From: Geopseudomonas sagittaria
Lineage (GTDB): Bacteria > Pseudomonadota > Gammaproteobacteria > Pseudomonadales > Pseudomonadaceae
Assembly (NCBI RefSeq): GCF_900115715.1
Contig: NZ_FOXM01000006.1
Location: forward strand, 1 to 64,000
Direction: 5' to 3'
Length of the DNA: 64,000 nucleotides
Shown here: in pieces, positions 18,875-29,546 of the stretch
How positions within the stretch are numbered: position 1 is the first letter of the stretch
How the letters are laid out: each line of letters opens with the position of its first letter
Program-made: the position numbers and the translations under genes
Notes under the pieces: generated by a model
Seen by the model: the letters and a program-made list of their open reading frames with translations, nothing else
Told to the model about the DNA's origin: nothing
The model's database searches: none

Positions 18875-20020
18875 ATGCACGCCCTAAATCCGCTCCGCCG
18901 GCGCTCGGCCCTGGCCGTCGCCATGCTCTCACTCGCCTGCCTGGCAGGCCCTTCCCACGCAGCAAGCGGGCCGACCGTGCCTGACCTGCTCGACCTCCCC
19001 GCGCGGGAAAGCGCGCGGGCGCAACATAGCCTGCAGCTCGCCGTCGCTCGCGCCGGTGAGCGACTGGTGGCGGTAGGTGAGCGCGGTGCCGTGCTGTTGT
19101 CAGACGACGCCGGCCGCTCGTGGCGCCAGGCCAAAAGCGTGCCGGTGAGTGTGGCGCTGACCGACGTGCACTTTGTCTCGGCCAGCCACGGCTGGGCGGT
19201 GGGTCACAGCGGCGTGGTGCTGCACAGCGCCGATGGCGGCGAAACCTGGCAGCGCCAGCTTGATGGCAGCCAGGCGGCCGTGGTGGTTCGCGACGATGCC
19301 AAGCGCCGTGCCGAAGCCGGCGAGGAGGGCGCCGCTGCCGCGTTGCGCAGCGCCGAATACCTGGTAACCGACGGCCCGGACAAGCCCTTCCTGGGCGTGC
19401 GCTTCGCCGATGAGCTGCATGGCTACGTGGTCGGCGCCTACGGCCTGGCCCTGCACACCGCCGACGGTGGCAAGAGCTGGCAGTCGCTGGTCGGGCAGGT
19501 TCCCAACCCGCGCGGCAAACACCTCTATCAGGTACAGATCGAGGGTAGCACGCTGCTGATCGCCGGCGAGCAGGGCGCGCTGTTCCGCTCCAGCGACGCT
19601 GGCGCCAGCTTCGCCGAGATCCGTACCCCCTACAGCGGCACCTTCTTCGGCGCGCTCGAACTCGACGGCGATGCGCTGCTGGCCTTCGGCCTGCGCGGCA
19701 ACGCCTGGCGCAGCGAGGATGGCGGCGCCAGCTGGCAGCAGGTCAAGCTCGGCCAGCCGGTGACGGTGAGCGCCGGACGGCGCCTGCAGGATGGTTCCGT
19801 GCTGCTCGCCGACGAGGGTGGACGCCTGCTGCGCAGCACCGACGGCGCGCGCAGCTTCGTTGCCCTGGCTGTGCAGCCGGGCACCGGCCTGACCGGCATC
19901 GCCGAAGCCGCCGACGGCGCGCTGGTCCTGTCCAGTGCGCACGGCCTGTCCCGCGTCGAGCCGGACGCCCTGACTACCGGAGAACGCATTTCCGGAATCA
20001 ACGCTTCGGGAGCCAAATGA
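18875..20020 (+). CDS. YCF48/BNR-repeat exported protein
   Basis: A 381-residue exported protein with a signal peptide ending near SHAASG. It has repeated Asp-box-like units (SADGGETWQRQL, TADGGKSWQSLV, SSDAGASFAEIR, SEDGGASWQQVK), which indicate a beta-propeller related to the photosystem II assembly factor YCF48. In non-photosynthetic bacteria such genes sit next to MMPL/RND permeases and are thought to help them. Its stop codon overlaps the ATG of the permease gene, so the two are translationally coupled. Confidence 0.85.
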   Translation: MHALNPLRRRSALAVAMLSLACLAGPSHAASGPTVPDLLDLPARESARAQHSLQLAVARAGERLVAVGERGAVLLSDDAGRSWRQAKSVPVSVALTDVHFVSASHGWAVGHSGVVLHSADGGETWQRQLDGSQAAVVVRDDAKRRAEAGEEGAAAALRSAEYLVTDGPDKPFLGVRFADELHGYVVGAYGLALHTADGGKSWQSLVGQVPNPRGKHLYQVQIEGSTLLIAGEQGALFRSSDAGASFAEIRTPYSGTFFGALELDGDALLAFGLRGNAWRSEDGGASWQQVKLGQPVTVSAGRRLQDGSVLLADEGGRLLRSTDGARSFVALAVQPGTGLTGIAEAADGALVLSSAHGLSRVEPDALTTGERISGINASGAK

Positions 20021-22443
20021 TGAGTAACGTCCAAACCCCCTCCACCGAAGCGGTCATCAGCGACGTGAAGGCGTTCGATCATCGCTCCGGGTCGCTCCTC
20101 GAGCGACTGCTGTTCAACAACCGCCCGGCGGTGCTGCTGCTCTGCCTGATCACCACGCTGATACTGGGCTATCAGGCACTCGGCCTGTCGCTCAATGCGG
20201 CGTTCGAGAAGATGATCCCCACCGGCCATCCGTACATCGCCAACTTCCTGGACAATCGCAAGCAACTGGCCGGCATGGGCAACAGCCTGCGCATCGCCGT
20301 GGAGGCCAAGGACGGCAGCATCTTCGATGCCGAGTACCTGGACACCGTGCGTAAGCTCAACGACGAGCTGTTCCTGCTGCCCGGCGTCGACCGCCCGTAC
20401 ATGAAATCGCTGTGGGCGCCGGCGGTGCGCTGGACCGGCGTCACCGAGGATGGCCTGGACGGCGGTCCGGTGATCCCCGACGACTACGACGGCTCGCCGC
20501 AAAGCCTCGAGCAGGTGCGCATCAACGTCGAGCGTTCCGGCGAGATCGGCCAGCTGGTGGCGGAGAACTATCGCTCCAGCATCGTGCTGGTGCCGCTGCA
20601 GGAGCGCATCGCCGAAACCGGCGAGCGCATCGACTACCACGCCCTGTCGCAGCGCATCGAAGAGCTGCGCAGCAAGTACGAGTCGGACAAGGTCGCCATC
20701 CACGTCACCGGCTTCGCCAAGGTGGTCGGCGACCTGATCGAGGGCCTGCAGCAGGTGCTGCTGTTCTTCGCCGCGGCCATCGCCATCTGCACCACGCTGC
20801 TGTACTGGTACACCCGCTGCCTGCGCAGCACCCTGCTGGTGATGTTCTGCTCGCTGGTTGCGGTGGTCTGGCTGTTCGGCCTGCTGCCGACCTTCGGTTA
20901 CGAACTCGACCCGTACTCGATCCTGGTGCCCTTCGTGGTGTTCGCCATCGGCATGAGCCACGGCGCGCAGAAGATGAACGGCATCATGCAGGCGATCGGC
21001 CGGGGCACCCACAAGCTGGTCGCGGCGCGCTTTACCTTCCGCCGCCTGTTCCTGACCGGCATGGTGGCGCTGATCACCGATGCCATCGGCTTCGCCGTAC
21101 TGATGGTGATCGATATCCCGGTCATCCAGGACCTGGCCGTCACCGCCAGCATCGGCGTGGCGACGCTGATCGTCACCAACCTGATCATGCTGCCGATCCT
21201 GCTCTCCTACATCGGCGTCAGCGCCAGCGCCGCCGAGCGCAGCCAGCAGACCGAACGCCTGGAAGCCGGTGACGTCGAGCACAAGCGCCACCCGTTCTGG
21301 TCGTTCCTCGACCTGTTCACCCAGCGCAAGTGGGCCAGCATCGGCCTGCTGGTCGGTGCGGCCCTGACCGTCCTCGGCCTGACGGTGGGTGCCCAGCTGC
21401 GCGTCGGCGACACCGATCCGGGCGCCCCGGAGCTGCGCGCCGACTCGCGCTACAACCTCGACAACGCCTTCATGGGCGCCAACTACGCGGCCAGCAGCGA
21501 CGTGTTCATCGTCATGGTGAAGACCCCGCAGTATGCCTGCGCCCACTACAGCACCCTGCGCACGGTGGACGCCCTGGAGCGCGAGCTGCAGCTGCTGCCG
21601 GGGGTGGAGGGCACCAGTTCGCTGGCCGGCCTGGCCAAGGTGGCCAACGCCGGGATGAACGAGGGCAGCCTCAAGTGGTTCGAGATGCCGCGCTCGCAGG
21701 AAATGCTCAACGCCATCATCACCCGCGCCCCGCGCGAGATGTTCAACCAGAACTGCGACCTGCTCACCGTGTACGCCTACCTCAAGGACCACAAGGCCGA
21801 CACCCTGACCAGCGTGGTCAACACCGTCGAGGCCTTCGCTGCGCAGTACGGCAGCGCCGAGATCCGCATCCTCAACGCCGCCGGCAACGCCGGCATCGAG
21901 GCGGCGACCAACATCGTCGTGGAGAAGGCCAACCGCGACATGCTGATCCTGGTCTACACCGCGGTGATCATCCTCGCCTACATCACCTTCCGCTCATGGC
22001 AGGCGGTGGTCTGCGCGGTGGTGCCGCTGATGATCACCTCGCTGCTCTGCCAGGCGCTGATGGTCTGGCTGAACATCGGCGTCAAGGTCGCTACCCTGCC
22101 GGTGATCGCCCTTGGTGCCGGCATCGGTGTGGACTATGCGCTGTACGTGCTGAGCGTGACCCTGGTGCGCCTGCGCGAGGGCATGAGTCTGTCCGATGCC
22201 TACTACCGGGCGCTGATCTCCACCGGCAAGGTGGTGGTGCTGACCGGCATCACCCTGGGTCTCGCCGTCGCTACCTGGGCCTGGTCGCCGATCAAGTTCC
22301 AGGCCGACATGGGCATCCTGCTGGCCTTCATGTTCGTGTGGAACATGCTCGGTGCGTTGTTCCTGTTGCCGGCGCTGGCCCACTTCCTCCTGCGCCCGCG
22401 CCAGGTTCAGGCCCGGCCGCAAGCCCAGGCCGTGGCGGTCTGA
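20017..22443 (+). CDS. MMPL/RND-superfamily permease
   Basis: An 808-residue inner-membrane protein with the two-fold MMPL/RND layout: one helix, a large periplasmic loop, then a five-helix bundle (about residues 245-400), and the same again in the second half. It contains the sterol-sensing-like stretch LVPFVVFAIGMSHGAQ and the second-half GAGIGVDYALYVL. The start ATGATG overlaps the preceding stop codon. With YCF48, DUF1302 and the DUF1329 pair it forms an envelope transport module for a hydrophobic substrate; the direction cannot be read from sequence. Confidence 0.86.
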   Translation: MMSNVQTPSTEAVISDVKAFDHRSGSLLERLLFNNRPAVLLLCLITTLILGYQALGLSLNAAFEKMIPTGHPYIANFLDNRKQLAGMGNSLRIAVEAKDGSIFDAEYLDTVRKLNDELFLLPGVDRPYMKSLWAPAVRWTGVTEDGLDGGPVIPDDYDGSPQSLEQVRINVERSGEIGQLVAENYRSSIVLVPLQERIAETGERIDYHALSQRIEELRSKYESDKVAIHVTGFAKVVGDLIEGLQQVLLFFAAAIAICTTLLYWYTRCLRSTLLVMFCSLVAVVWLFGLLPTFGYELDPYSILVPFVVFAIGMSHGAQKMNGIMQAIGRGTHKLVAARFTFRRLFLTGMVALITDAIGFAVLMVIDIPVIQDLAVTASIGVATLIVTNLIMLPILLSYIGVSASAAERSQQTERLEAGDVEHKRHPFWSFLDLFTQRKWASIGLLVGAALTVLGLTVGAQLRVGDTDPGAPELRADSRYNLDNAFMGANYAASSDVFIVMVKTPQYACAHYSTLRTVDALERELQLLPGVEGTSSLAGLAKVANAGMNEGSLKWFEMPRSQEMLNAIITRAPREMFNQNCDLLTVYAYLKDHKADTLTSVVNTVEAFAAQYGSAEIRILNAAGNAGIEAATNIVVEKANRDMLILVYTAVIILAYITFRSWQAVVCAVVPLMITSLLCQALMVWLNIGVKVATLPVIALGAGIGVDYALYVLSVTLVRLREGMSLSDAYYRALISTGKVVVLTGITLGLAVATWAWSPIKFQADMGILLAFMFVWNMLGALFLLPALAHFLLRPRQVQARPQAQAVAV

Positions 22444-22464
22444 CCAAGCGCTGATGGCGTACAG

Positions 22465-22495
22465 GCGGCCCGTAGCGTAAGTTACGGGCCGCTTG
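22465..22495 (+). terminator. hairpin terminator after the permease gene
   Basis: A perfect 10-bp inverted repeat GCGGCCCGTA/TACGGGCCGC (22465-22474 with 22483-22492) with an 8-nt loop starts 21 nt after the stop codon and is followed by TTGTCCCGTTT. It separates the envelope module from the regulator gene. Confidence 0.7.
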
Positions 22496-22646
22496 TCCCG
22501 TTTCCTGACGGGACCACCAAGATAAAGCCGGCCAAGAGCCGGGCAGGCTCAGAGGAGGAGGCCGCGGTCGCCTTCTTCCCTCTGGCGGGGCTGCCCTCCG
22601 CCATGCCATGCCCGACCATTCGCGAGCCGGTCGGGGGATGACAGAC

Positions 22647-24332
<1,686 letters not shown>

Positions 24333-24345
24333 CACGGATTCGACG

Positions 24346-24371
24346 CGCCTTTCCGGCACCGGAAAGGCGCC
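24346..24371. terminator. bidirectional hairpin between convergent genes
   Basis: A perfect 12-bp inverted repeat GCGCCTTTCCGG/CCGGAAAGGCGC with a 2-nt loop lies between the regulator gene (plus) and the thioesterase gene (minus). There is no T-run on the plus side. It probably ends transcription of one or both genes. Confidence 0.6.
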
Positions 24372-24377
24372 AGTCCA

Positions 24378-24788
24378 TTACCCCCGGCGCGGCGGGATGG
24401 AGTAGGTGCCGACCACATGCGCCACCGCGTCCTCGCAGCCTTGCGAATACAGATAGACCTCGCCGACCACCAGCGACCGGCCGACCTTGATCAGCTTGCA
24501 GACCCCGACGATGCTCCGCTCCGCCGACGGCTTGCGCAGGAAGTTGGCGGTCAGACTGGTGGTGACCGCCATCGCCACCATGCCGACCTCGCCGAGTATC
24601 GCCACGTACAGGGCGACATCGGCGATGCTCATCAGCACCGGCCCGGACACCGTGCCGCCGGGGCGCAGCTCGTCGTGACCGATCCGGTGCGACACCGTGG
24701 CGCCGCCATTGCCGACTTCCTCCACCATGCATTTGGTCTGCGGAAACTCGGCGGCGATGAATGCGGCGATTTCTTCTTTGCTGGCCAT
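24378..24788 (-). CDS. PaaI-family hotdog-fold thioesterase
   Basis: A 136-residue protein with a hotdog thioesterase pattern: ELRPGGTVSGPVLMSIADVALYVAI, the long helix of the fold with its catalytic acidic residue, and then VTTSLTANFLRKP. Such enzymes release CoA from aromatic or acyl-CoA esters. GGAGG lies 6 nt before the ATG. It is convergent with the DmpR-like gene. Lying inside an aromatic cluster, it may salvage dead-end CoA esters (inference). Confidence 0.83.
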   Translation of the reverse strand: MASKEEIAAFIAAEFPQTKCMVEEVGNGGATVSHRIGHDELRPGGTVSGPVLMSIADVALYVAILGEVGMVAMAVTTSLTANFLRKPSAERSIVGVCKLIKVGRSLVVGEVYLYSQGCEDAVAHVVGTYSIPPRRG

Positions 24789-25262
24789 GACTGTCCTCCC
24801 TGAAATCCGATAGGAAACCGAAGCTACTACAGGGTAGGAGGATCGGCCAGCGGACCGGCAGGGCAAGTGCATGTCAATCCGTGTAGGGGCGAATTTATTC
24901 GCCTGACCAGGCCGCGCTGGCGAATGAATTCGCCCCTACAGAACAGGTACGTTCCTGGAGTGACCAAAACGTACAGTGCGCGCCGTGCGGTGCTCGTGGC
25001 CAGCGGCTGACGCCGCAAGCGTCCCCCTTTCTGCGGGGCGTCCTCTCCGAATCGTGGGTTTGCCTACCTTCCTTCGCGCGCTCCCGGTGTTTTCCGATCT
25101 CGCCCCCCGCCAAGCGCCTGCTGCCGCCAGTTCTTTTGTGCACTGCACCTTTACGTTTTTGTAAGGCGCCAGGGGCCTGCGGACAAAAGCGTCATGCGCA
25201 GAGTTGGCCAAGCACCCCGTTATTTTCTAATAAATCCTTTAAAAACAATCACTTAAATAAGT
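24789..25262. other. long region upstream of the sigma-54 promoter
   Basis: About 470 bp before the catechol 2,3-dioxygenase promoter. It holds a REP palindrome (24882-24940) and a segment of about 200 bp bordered by two inverted look-alike motifs, CTTTACGTTTTTGTAAG (25149-25165, plus strand) and CTGTACGTTTTGGTCAC (24960-24976, minus strand). A 91-codon open frame on the minus strand (24936-25211) is Arg-rich and not called a gene. I could not find a clear copy of the known DmpR/XylR enhancer sequence; the inverted motifs are the best candidates. Confidence 0.4.
24882..24940. repeat. REP palindrome, copy 1
   Basis: Two 22-nt arms (TGTAGGGGCGAATTTATTCG... and its complement) surround a 15-nt loop; total 59 bp. 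The same architecture, with the same loop length and different loop sequence, occurs at 37726 and 43257. Confidence 0.88.
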
Positions 25263-25279
25263 TGGCACTGTCCCTGCAA
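25263..25279 (+). promoter_or_regulatory. sigma-54 (-24/-12) promoter of the phenol/catechol operon
   Basis: TTGGCAC-N5-CTGCAA matches the sigma-54 consensus TGGCAC-N5-TTGCW. The GG (25264-25265) and GC (25276-25277) are exactly 12 bp apart. Transcription would start near 25289, leaving a leader of about 86 nt before the dioxygenase ATG. The DmpR-like activator encoded 930 bp upstream is the natural partner. Confidence 0.85.
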
Positions 25280-25374
25280 TGTATCTGGCGTCCATAGCAA
25301 GACCGTCTGCCCGGACAGCATCACCAACCGGACAGACAACCAAACCGCATCAAGCCAAATAATGGAGACAACAA

Positions 25375-26304
25375 ATGGCGATAACAGGTGTGCTGCGGCC
25401 GGGCCATGCCCAGGTTCGCGTGCTGAATCTCGAGGAAAGCGTCCGCTTCTACCGCGACGTGCTGGGCCTGGTGGAAACCGGGCGCGATGCGCAGGGCCGC
25501 GTCTACTTCAAGTGCTGGGACGAGCGCGACCACCACAGCTACGTGATCCGCGAGGCCGACGAAGCCGGCATCGACTTCTTCGGCTTCAAGGTGCTCGACA
25601 AGGCCACCCTCGAGCAACTGGATGCCGACCTGCAGGCCTACGGCCTGACCACCGCCCGCATCCCGGCCGGCGACCTGCTGGAAACCGGCGAGCGCGTGCG
25701 CTTCGAACTGCCCTCCGGCCACCTGATCGAGCTGTACGCCGAGAAGACCGCAGTCGGCAACGGCGCCGGCCTGGTCAATCCGGCGCCGTGGACCCAGGCT
25801 CGCGAGCATGGCATCGGCCCGGTGCGTCTCGATCACACCCTGCTGTACGGGCCGAACGTCGCCGAGGTGCAGAAGATCTTCACCGAGGTACTGGGCTTCT
25901 ACCTGGTCGAGCGCGTGCTCACTCCGGACGGTGAGGGCAACGCCGCGATCTGGCTGTCCTGCTCGCACAAGGTCCACGACATCGCCTTCGCCGAATACCC
26001 CGAGCCGGGCAAGCTGCACCACTGCTCGTTCCTGATGGAGAGCTGGGAGCAGGTGCTGCGCGCCGGCGACATCATGTCGATGAACCTGGTCAACGTCGAC
26101 ATCGGCCCGACCCGCCACGGCGTCACCCGCGGCTGCACCATCTACGCCTGGGACCCCTCCGGCAACCGCTTCGAGACCTTCATGGGCGGCTACCAGCCGT
26201 ACCCGGACTACGAGCCGATCACCTGGACCTTCGACAACTTCGGCCAGGGGCTGGACTACCCGCAGCGCAAGCTGCACGAAACCTTCCTCACCGTAGTGAC
26301 CTGA
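25375..26304 (+). CDS. dmpB: catechol 2,3-dioxygenase (extradiol, XylE/DmpB type)
   Basis: Cleaves catechol between C2 and C3 to 2-hydroxymuconic semialdehyde. The 309-residue protein begins MAITGVLRPGHAQVRVLNLEE and has two vicinal-oxygen-chelate domains. The Fe(II) ligands of the second domain are H154 (LDHTL), H215 (KLHHCSF) and E267 (NRFETF). It is the first gene after the sigma-54 promoter, ahead of phenol hydroxylase, whereas in the classical dmp operon it follows the hydroxylase. GGAG lies 8 nt before the ATG. Confidence 0.96.
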   Translation: MAITGVLRPGHAQVRVLNLEESVRFYRDVLGLVETGRDAQGRVYFKCWDERDHHSYVIREADEAGIDFFGFKVLDKATLEQLDADLQAYGLTTARIPAGDLLETGERVRFELPSGHLIELYAEKTAVGNGAGLVNPAPWTQAREHGIGPVRLDHTLLYGPNVAEVQKIFTEVLGFYLVERVLTPDGEGNAAIWLSCSHKVHDIAFAEYPEPGKLHHCSFLMESWEQVLRAGDIMSMNLVNVDIGPTRHGVTRGCTIYAWDPSGNRFETFMGGYQPYPDYEPITWTFDNFGQGLDYPQRKLHETFLTVVT

Positions 26305-26315
26305 GGAGAGTGGCC

Positions 26316-26606
26316 ATGACTCGTCCCGAGCAGCCGGTGGAAATGGTGCCGGCCACCCTCGACACCCGCAAACGCTGGGTTCGTGTGACCGGCGAGCGAG
26401 CCGGCGGCTTCATCGAGTTCGACTTCGCCATCGGCGAGCCCGACCTGATCGTCGAGATGATCCTCAGCCCCGAGGCCTTCGCCGAATTCTGCGCGCAGAA
26501 CCAGGTGGAAGTGCTGCAGCCGCGGGAGCCGGGAAGCGCGACGGACGAGCCGAGCGACTGGAACTGGAGTCTCGCCGACGCCACCCAGACCCGCTTCAAA
26601 GCCTGA
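26316..26606 (+). CDS. dmpK: phenol hydroxylase assembly protein DmpK
   Basis: A 96-residue protein of the DmpK/PhyA family, needed to build active multicomponent phenol hydroxylase, probably during iron insertion into the oxygenase. It shows KRWVRVTGERAGGFIEFDF and PEAFAEFCAQNQVEVL. AGGAGAG precedes the ATG, and only 11 nt separate it from the dioxygenase stop codon. First hydroxylase gene of the operon. Confidence 0.92.
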   Translation: MTRPEQPVEMVPATLDTRKRWVRVTGERAGGFIEFDFAIGEPDLIVEMILSPEAFAEFCAQNQVEVLQPREPGSATDEPSDWNWSLADATQTRFKA

Positions 26607-26667
26607 GCAACGACAAGAACAACAAGAACGGCGCTGCGTCCCGCGCAGCGCCGGCAGGAGAACGCAC

Positions 26668-27660
26668 ATGCAAATCGACCTTCGCACGGTGAGCATCCAG
26701 CCGCTGCGCAACACCTACGACCACCTGGCCCGCCGCTTCGGCGACAAGCCCGCCTCGCGCTACCAGGAAGGCAGCTACGACATCCAGGCCACCGAGAACC
26801 TGCACTATCGTCCGACCTGGGACCCCGAGCAGGAGCTGTACGACACCAAGATCACCAAGATCGTCATGCAGGACTGGTACGCCCTCAAGGACCCGCGCCA
26901 GTTCTACTACAGCACCTACACCCTGGCCCGCGCCCGCCAGCAGGACAGCATGGAGGCCAACTTCAGCTTCGTCGAAAGCCGCGGCCTGGCCGACCTGCTG
27001 CCTGCCGAGCTGCGCCAGCTCGCCCTCGACGTGCTGATCCCCCTGCGCCACGCCGCCTGGGGCGCCAACCAGCACAACACCTTCATCTGCGGCTACGGCT
27101 ACGCTGCCACCTTCACCCAGCCGTGCATCTACCACGCCATGGACAACCTGGGCATCGCCCAGTACCTGTCGCGCCTGGGCCTGCTGCTCGGCGGCACCGA
27201 GGCGCTGGACGCCGGCAAGGCCGCTTGGCTCGACGGCGAGGCCTGGCAGCCGCTGCGCCGCTATGTCGAGGACTGCCTGGCGCTGCGTGATCCGTTCGAA
27301 CTGTTCGTGGCGCAGAACGTCGCCCTCGACGGCCTGCTCTATCCGCTGGTCTACGAGCGCATCGTCGACGACTACCTGTCGAGCAAGGGCGGCTCCACCG
27401 TGGCCATGCTCACCCAGTTCATGAGCGACTGGTTCGACGAAACCAGGAAGTGGGTGGACGCCGTGCTCAAGGTCGCCGCCGGCGAGTCGGAGCACAACCG
27501 CGCGCAACTGCAGGAGTGGACCGCGGCCTGGAAGGACCGCGCCGCCGCCGCCGTGCTGCCGGTGGTTGAGCAGGTATTCGGCGCCGAAGCCGACGACCTG
27601 GTCAGCGAACAAGTGGCCGCCTTCAAGGCGCGCATCGAAAAAACCGGCATCGCGCTCTGA
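26668..27660 (+). CDS. dmpL: phenol hydroxylase P1 oxygenase (beta) subunit
   Basis: A 330-residue subunit of the (alpha-beta-gamma)2 oxygenase. Conserved blocks: MQIDLRTVSIQPLRNTYDHL, PTWDPEQELYDTKITKIVMQDWY and FYYSTYTLARARQQ. It shares the fold of the catalytic subunit but lacks the diiron ligands. Length equals DmpL of Pseudomonas CF600 within one residue. It lies between dmpK and dmpM. Confidence 0.95.
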   Translation: MQIDLRTVSIQPLRNTYDHLARRFGDKPASRYQEGSYDIQATENLHYRPTWDPEQELYDTKITKIVMQDWYALKDPRQFYYSTYTLARARQQDSMEANFSFVESRGLADLLPAELRQLALDVLIPLRHAAWGANQHNTFICGYGYAATFTQPCIYHAMDNLGIAQYLSRLGLLLGGTEALDAGKAAWLDGEAWQPLRRYVEDCLALRDPFELFVAQNVALDGLLYPLVYERIVDDYLSSKGGSTVAMLTQFMSDWFDETRKWVDAVLKVAAGESEHNRAQLQEWTAAWKDRAAAAVLPVVEQVFGAEADDLVSEQVAAFKARIEKTGIAL

Positions 27661-27671
27661 GAGGCTCACCC

Positions 27672-27941
27672 ATGTCCACCGTATTCATTGCCCTGCAAGC
27701 CAACGAAGAAACCCGCCCGATCATCGAAGCGATCGAGCTCGACAACCCCCAGGCGGTGGTCAACCGCGAACCGGCGATGGTCAAGATCAACGCGCCCGGC
27801 CGACTGGTGATCCGCAAGGACACCATCGAGGAGCAGCTCGGCCGCAGCTATGACCTGCAGGAACTGCAGATCAATCTGATCACGCTGTCCGGTAACGTCG
27901 ACGAAGACGAAGACACCCTGACCCTGACCTGGAACGAGTGA
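27672..27941 (+). CDS. dmpM: phenol hydroxylase P2 regulatory (effector) protein
   Basis: An 89-residue cofactor-less protein that binds the oxygenase and couples electron transfer to hydroxylation. It has the typical IALQANEETRPIIEAIELDNP and RLVIRKDTIEEQLGR. Its stop codon lies just before the dmpN ribosome-binding site. Confidence 0.94.
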   Translation: MSTVFIALQANEETRPIIEAIELDNPQAVVNREPAMVKINAPGRLVIRKDTIEEQLGRSYDLQELQINLITLSGNVDEDEDTLTLTWNE

Positions 27942-27955
27942 GCGAGGACTCCGCC

Positions 27956-29479
27956 ATGGACATGAAAGCTGCCAACAAGAAGCTGAGCCTGAAAGACAAG
28001 TACAAGCTGTTCACCCGCGATCTGGGCTGGGAGCCAACTTATCGCACCAAGGAGGAAGTGTTCCCCTACGTGCAGTATGAAGGCATCAAGATCCACGACT
28101 GGGACAAGTGGGAAGACCCCTTCCGCCTGACCATGGACTCCTACTGGAAGTACCAGGCCGAGAAGGAGCGCAAGTTCTACGCCATCATAGATGCCCATGC
28201 GCAGAACAACGGCCACCTGCAGATCACCGACGCCCGCTACCTGTCGGCGCTGAAGATATTCCTGCAGGCCATCAGCCCCGGCGAGTACAGCGCCCACAAA
28301 GGCTTCGCCCGCGTCGGTCGCGAGTTCCCTGGTGTCGGCACCCAGGTCGCCTGCCAGATGCAGGCCATCGACGAGATCCGCCACGCGCAGACGCAGATCC
28401 ACGCGCTGTCCAACTACAACAAGTTCTACAACGGCTTCCACGCCTTCGCCGAGCATCGTGACCGTATCTGGTACACCTCGGTGGCCCGCTCGTTCTTCGA
28501 CGACGCCATGGCCGCCGGCCCGTTCGAGTTCATGATTGCCATCGGTTTCAGCTTCGAATACGTGCTGACCAACCTGCTGTTCGTGCCGTTCATGTCCGGC
28601 GCCGCCTACAACGGCGACATGGCCACCGTCACCTTCGGCTTCTCGTCGCAGTCCGACGAGGCGCGGCACATGACCCTGGGCCTCGAGTGCATCAAGTTCA
28701 TGCTCGAGCAGGATCCGGACAACCTGCCGATCGTCCAGGGCTGGATCGACAAGTGGTTCTGGCGCGGTTTCCGCGTGCTGGGCCTGGTCAGCACCATGAT
28801 GGACTACATGCTGCCCAAGCGCGTGATGAGCTGGCGCGAGGCTTGGAACATCTACGGCGTGGAGAACGGCGGCGCGTTGTTCAAGGACCTGGCCCGCTAC
28901 GGCATCCGTCCGCCGAAGGGCTGGGATCAGGCCGAGGAAGCGGTGGACCACATTTCCCACCAGTTCATGCTGGCGCTGTACCAGTGGAAGTTCGGCACCG
29001 CCTTCCACGTGTGGATCCCGTCCGACGAGGACATGGACTGGCTGTCGAAGAAGTATCCGACCACCTTCGACAAGTACTACCGTCCGCGTTGGGAGCACAT
29101 CAAGAAGCACGAAGCCGCCACCGGCGCGCCGTTCAACAACTTCGGCCTGTCCAAGCTGTGCCAGTGCTGCCAGCTGCCCACCGTGTTCACCGAGCCCGGC
29201 GACCCGACCATGACCTGCCATCGCGAGTCGGTCTACAAGGGCGAGAAGTACCACTTCTGCTCCGACGGCTGTAAGGACATCTTCGACAACGAGCCGGAGA
29301 AGTACATCCAGGCCTGGCTGCCGATGCCGGCGCTGATGCGCGATCCGGTCGATGGCGACCTGGGTGCCTGGATGGACTGGGCCTTCCTCAAAAATGGCCA
29401 GGACAACGGCGACTACGTCACTTCCCAGGACCGCCAGAACTTCGAGCAGTGGCGCGCCCAGGCCACCTCCAACCAGTAA
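27956..29479 (+). CDS. dmpN: phenol hydroxylase P3 oxygenase (alpha, diiron) subunit
   Basis: The 507-residue catalytic subunit that inserts one oxygen atom into phenol to give catechol. Diiron ligand motifs: DEIRH near residue 138 and DEARH with E235/H238. A C-terminal YHS-like zinc element has CQCCQLP and FCSDGCKDIF. The start at 27956 (MDMKAANKK) has GAGGA in front; a GTG at 27938 overlapping the dmpM stop would add six residues and is less likely. Confidence 0.96.
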   Translation: MDMKAANKKLSLKDKYKLFTRDLGWEPTYRTKEEVFPYVQYEGIKIHDWDKWEDPFRLTMDSYWKYQAEKERKFYAIIDAHAQNNGHLQITDARYLSALKIFLQAISPGEYSAHKGFARVGREFPGVGTQVACQMQAIDEIRHAQTQIHALSNYNKFYNGFHAFAEHRDRIWYTSVARSFFDDAMAAGPFEFMIAIGFSFEYVLTNLLFVPFMSGAAYNGDMATVTFGFSSQSDEARHMTLGLECIKFMLEQDPDNLPIVQGWIDKWFWRGFRVLGLVSTMMDYMLPKRVMSWREAWNIYGVENGGALFKDLARYGIRPPKGWDQAEEAVDHISHQFMLALYQWKFGTAFHVWIPSDEDMDWLSKKYPTTFDKYYRPRWEHIKKHEAATGAPFNNFGLSKLCQCCQLPTVFTEPGDPTMTCHRESVYKGEKYHFCSDGCKDIFDNEPEKYIQAWLPMPALMRDPVDGDLGAWMDWAFLKNGQDNGDYVTSQDRQNFEQWRAQATSNQ

Positions 29480-29546
29480 CGCCCGACGGCGTGGCCGGGG
29501 TTCGCTCCGGCCACTGCCCGCGAACAAAATAAGAAGGAAGATCAAA

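Noticed and set aside
24936-25211. 91-codon Arg-rich open frame on the minus strand before the sigma-54 promoter
   Set aside because: No ribosome-binding site, composition expected from GC-rich DNA, and overlap with a REP palindrome. Kept only as part of the intergenic region.
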